Origin: HGM04593 sp045588485
GTDB lineage: Bacteria; Bacteroidota; Bacteroidia; Bacteroidales; Bacteroidaceae
NCBI GenBank assembly: GCA_045588485.1
Contig: JAZNEI010000088.1
Span: 1-53,672, forward strand
Length of the DNA stretch: 53,672 bases
Reading direction: 5' to 3'
Shown here: positions 52,069-53,672 of the stretch, one piece after another
How positions within the stretch are numbered: the stretch's first letter is position 1
Layout of the letters: every line of letters begins with the position of its first letter
Made by a program: the position numbers and the translations under genes
The notes under the pieces: model-generated
The model's database searches: none
Seen by the model: only the letters and a program-made list of their open reading frames with translations
What the model was told of the DNA's origin: nothing

Positions 52069-53672
52069 TTATTCCTTCTCCAGTTCCTCTTTAATTACAG
52101 TTACCATCTTGTTGATGTCGTGAAGGTCGTTGCGCAGCGAGTAACTGCCATCCCTGTTCACGAGCACATACGACGGTATGCCGTTAATGTCGAACATTTT
52201 GCTTGTCAAATAATCCCATTGTGCGTCACTGACACGGTAATGCACACCTTTGATACCGGTAATCATATTGGAATAAGTCCCAATGGGCGAGGTTCCGTTT
52301 GCAATATACACCCATACAAGGTCATCACTTGAGAGTTGCCCGGTCTTGTGTGGTTCTATCTCTTTAATTGCTTTACGGCAAGGTCCGCACCATGTATTCC
52401 AGAAGTCAACCAGCACCACCTTGCCTTTATGGGGAGCAATTATGGCATGGAACAGTGCTTCGGGGGCAATACCCTCCACATGCTCCAAATCTTGACTGCT
52501 CTTTGCTATTGCTCCTCTTGTACGGCGAAGAATATCCTCGCACATATCGGCATAGAACGGATTGCTCCAGGAGCGCATTGTTTGCAGTTCGGCATCGGTA
52601 AGTTCATTCTTATAGGCTTTCTCCACTGCACCACGGGCTTTACCCCAGCAAGCGAGCGTACTGTCTGTGCTGCCGGACTGCATTTTCTGTGCCGCTTTTG
52701 CAACCTCCTCACTTCTGTAATTCATCAGCAGCCAAGGATTCTCGATGTCAACACATGCGAACATGCGTGCATAATGCTCAGGCAATATCGGGTCGTGCTT
52801 ATAGTCGGCAGGAACACTGCTTTCACGATTCGCCCAGCGCCTATAGTCTTGGTTGAGAAAAACAAGACAGACATTGAATGCATCGGCTTTGCATATCTCC
52901 TTTGCCCAAGAACCGGACTTTTGTGCATGGGCATGCTCGCACACGGCGCGGTAGAAATCTATTAGAGTGCCGGTATATTCATCGGCAGTCATATCATAAC
53001 GGATAAGTTCACCTATTGACAAGGAGTCGGGCAATACTATCACATCTTCGGAGTCACGGTTGTTCAGCGCATCGTAGACACTTCCTTTGGTCCAACATCC
53101 CTTTATTGCAAGATTCTTGTAGTTCTCATAATTGTACTGCAATGTCTGGTTGATGTAGGCAAGGTTCACATAAAGGTCCACCGTTTCATTAGGCGCAATA
53201 AAGAACTCCCCATACCCGCAGCCATTGACAACGGGAAAAGCACATCCTGTGCCATATTGCATGAATGTTACACTGCCTGTACCTGTTGCCGGGTCTATCT
53301 CAACATCAATGCTACGCTGCCCCTCAAACATAGAGTTTACAGGAAATACCATGTCGGTGACGCATCCCTCTCGATAGCCCATCAGGTGGATATTTACCGT
53401 TGTCTCTCCAAATGTGTAGGCATACTCCGGTGTGTCGCCAGCCTTTTCTGATGTATACTTCAGTTCACGCGGCAACCCCGTGGGGTTAGCCACATCCCTT
53501 TTTCCGGTAAGGTCAATGCCGTACATACGCCAACCATTTTTTGCATCGGCGTCAATAAAATCAAACTCACTGCATGCATTGGGCAGTGGCTCAAAGATTA
53601 GCGTAAAGCATGAATCACCATCTTCTGGCATAAATAGCTCCTTGCCAGGCTCAACACCCTTACTGCCAATCA
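52069..53672 (-). CDS. TlpA-like thioredoxin-fold protein (paralogue 1), N-terminus beyond window
   Basis: The frame stays open to the right edge (~534 residues seen), so an internal Met at 53631 is not the true start. The visible N-terminal part aligns loosely with paralogue 3 (SKGVEPGKELF against SEGVDIDKETT, then FEPLPNA against FEPLDAS). The C-terminal domain has LVDFWNTWCGPCRKAIKEI and the late IPSYVLVNRDGSY strand. It is the most upstream of the three visible genes. The signal peptide is not in view. Confidence 0.85.
   Translation of the reverse strand, partial: IGSKGVEPGKELFMPEDGDSCFTLIFEPLPNACSEFDFIDADAKNGWRMYGIDLTGKRDVANPTGLPRELKYTSEKAGDTPEYAYTFGETTVNIHLMGYREGCVTDMVFPVNSMFEGQRSIDVEIDPATGTGSVTFMQYGTGCAFPVVNGCGYGEFFIAPNETVDLYVNLAYINQTLQYNYENYKNLAIKGCWTKGSVYDALNNRDSEDVIVLPDSLSIGELIRYDMTADEYTGTLIDFYRAVCEHAHAQKSGSWAKEICKADAFNVCLVFLNQDYRRWANRESSVPADYKHDPILPEHYARMFACVDIENPWLLMNYRSEEVAKAAQKMQSGSTDSTLACWGKARGAVEKAYKNELTDAELQTMRSWSNPFYADMCEDILRRTRGAIAKSSQDLEHVEGIAPEALFHAIIAPHKGKVVLVDFWNTWCGPCRKAIKEIEPHKTGQLSSDDLVWVYIANGTSPIGTYSNMITGIKGVHYRVSDAQWDYLTSKMFDINGIPSYVLVNRDGSYSLRNDLHDINKMVTVIKEELEKE

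Noticed and set aside
1..53672. tRNA or rRNA genes
   Set aside because: I saw no cloverleaf with a TTCGA-type arm and no rRNA-like sequence, though short RNAs cannot be excluded by eye.

Overview
The window looks like chromosomal DNA of a Bacteroidales bacterium (Bacteroides/Prevotella-like; genus not resolved). Grounds: several promoter-like sites have the Bacteroidetes TAnnTTTG form rather than a sigma70 -10, no obvious Shine-Dalgarno motifs precede the starts I inspected, there is a 57-residue histone H1-like gene, a DUF4492 gene sits before cydAB, the type VI secretion genes are of the Bacteroidetes kind, and secreted proteins have signal peptides ending in GFAQ/AMAQ/NAQ.

Layout. (1) 1-11.1 kb, + strand, clearly AT-rich: the 3' part of a type VI secretion (T6SS) locus. 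It holds tssG, tssK, tssE and tssF packed end to end, a peptidoglycan-binding-domain protein that is a candidate effector, a secreted glucosaminidase with LysM repeats, and then a membrane Ser/Thr kinase, a secreted WG-like protein and a PP2C phosphatase. It is closed by a perfect 24-bp-stem terminator. (2) 11.1-21.8 kb, - strand: a compact surface-polysaccharide operon (wza, wzc, a licD remnant, wzx, rfbA, rfbB, an EpsG-type polymerase, one glycosyltransferase, a sulfatase-superfamily enzyme). (3) 21.8-30.1 kb, + strand: a long non-coding stretch, the histone H1-like gene, a large secreted GH2 beta-galactosidase, rfbC-rfbD and two small membrane-protein genes. (4) 30.2-33.2 kb, - strand: cytochrome bd oxidase operon (DUF4492-cydA-cydB). 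(5) 33.3-44.2 kb, + strand: a small unknown gene, a repeat-rich alaX/rhuM-fic locus, RNase Z, an ECF sigma operon with a Spy-like periplasmic protein, mtaB, a glycosyltransferase, a DUF3267-like membrane protein, an RsmI-like methylase and an NhaC antiporter. (6) 44.3 kb to the end, - strand: a TerB-domain protein, uvrB, and three tandem secreted thioredoxin-fold proteins, the last cut by the window edge.

How parts work together. The tss genes encode baseplate/wedge parts of a contractile injection machine. The kinase/phosphatase pair in the same array suggests post-translational control like the threonine-phosphorylation pathway known in Proteobacteria. The two wall-directed proteins may be effectors or may open peptidoglycan for the machine. 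rfbA/rfbB in the capsule operon and rfbC/rfbD about 6 kb beyond its 5' end on the other strand together complete dTDP-L-rhamnose synthesis.

Most notable. First, a kinase/WG-protein/phosphatase module attached to a Bacteroidetes T6SS whose TssK carries an apparent chitobiase-type C-terminal domain. Second, a 242-bp repeat present twice (34065-34306 and 35371-35612). Each copy interrupts a short reading frame exactly after codons for Pro-Met-His, ends that frame with the same seven-residue tail and stop, and supplies a new ATG plus 19 codons that run in frame into the downstream gene (a RhuM-Fic protein in one case, an AlaX-like editing protein in the other). Third, a dispersed roughly 50-bp repeat that carries promoter-like sequences upstream of two loci and encodes the end of UvrB at another.
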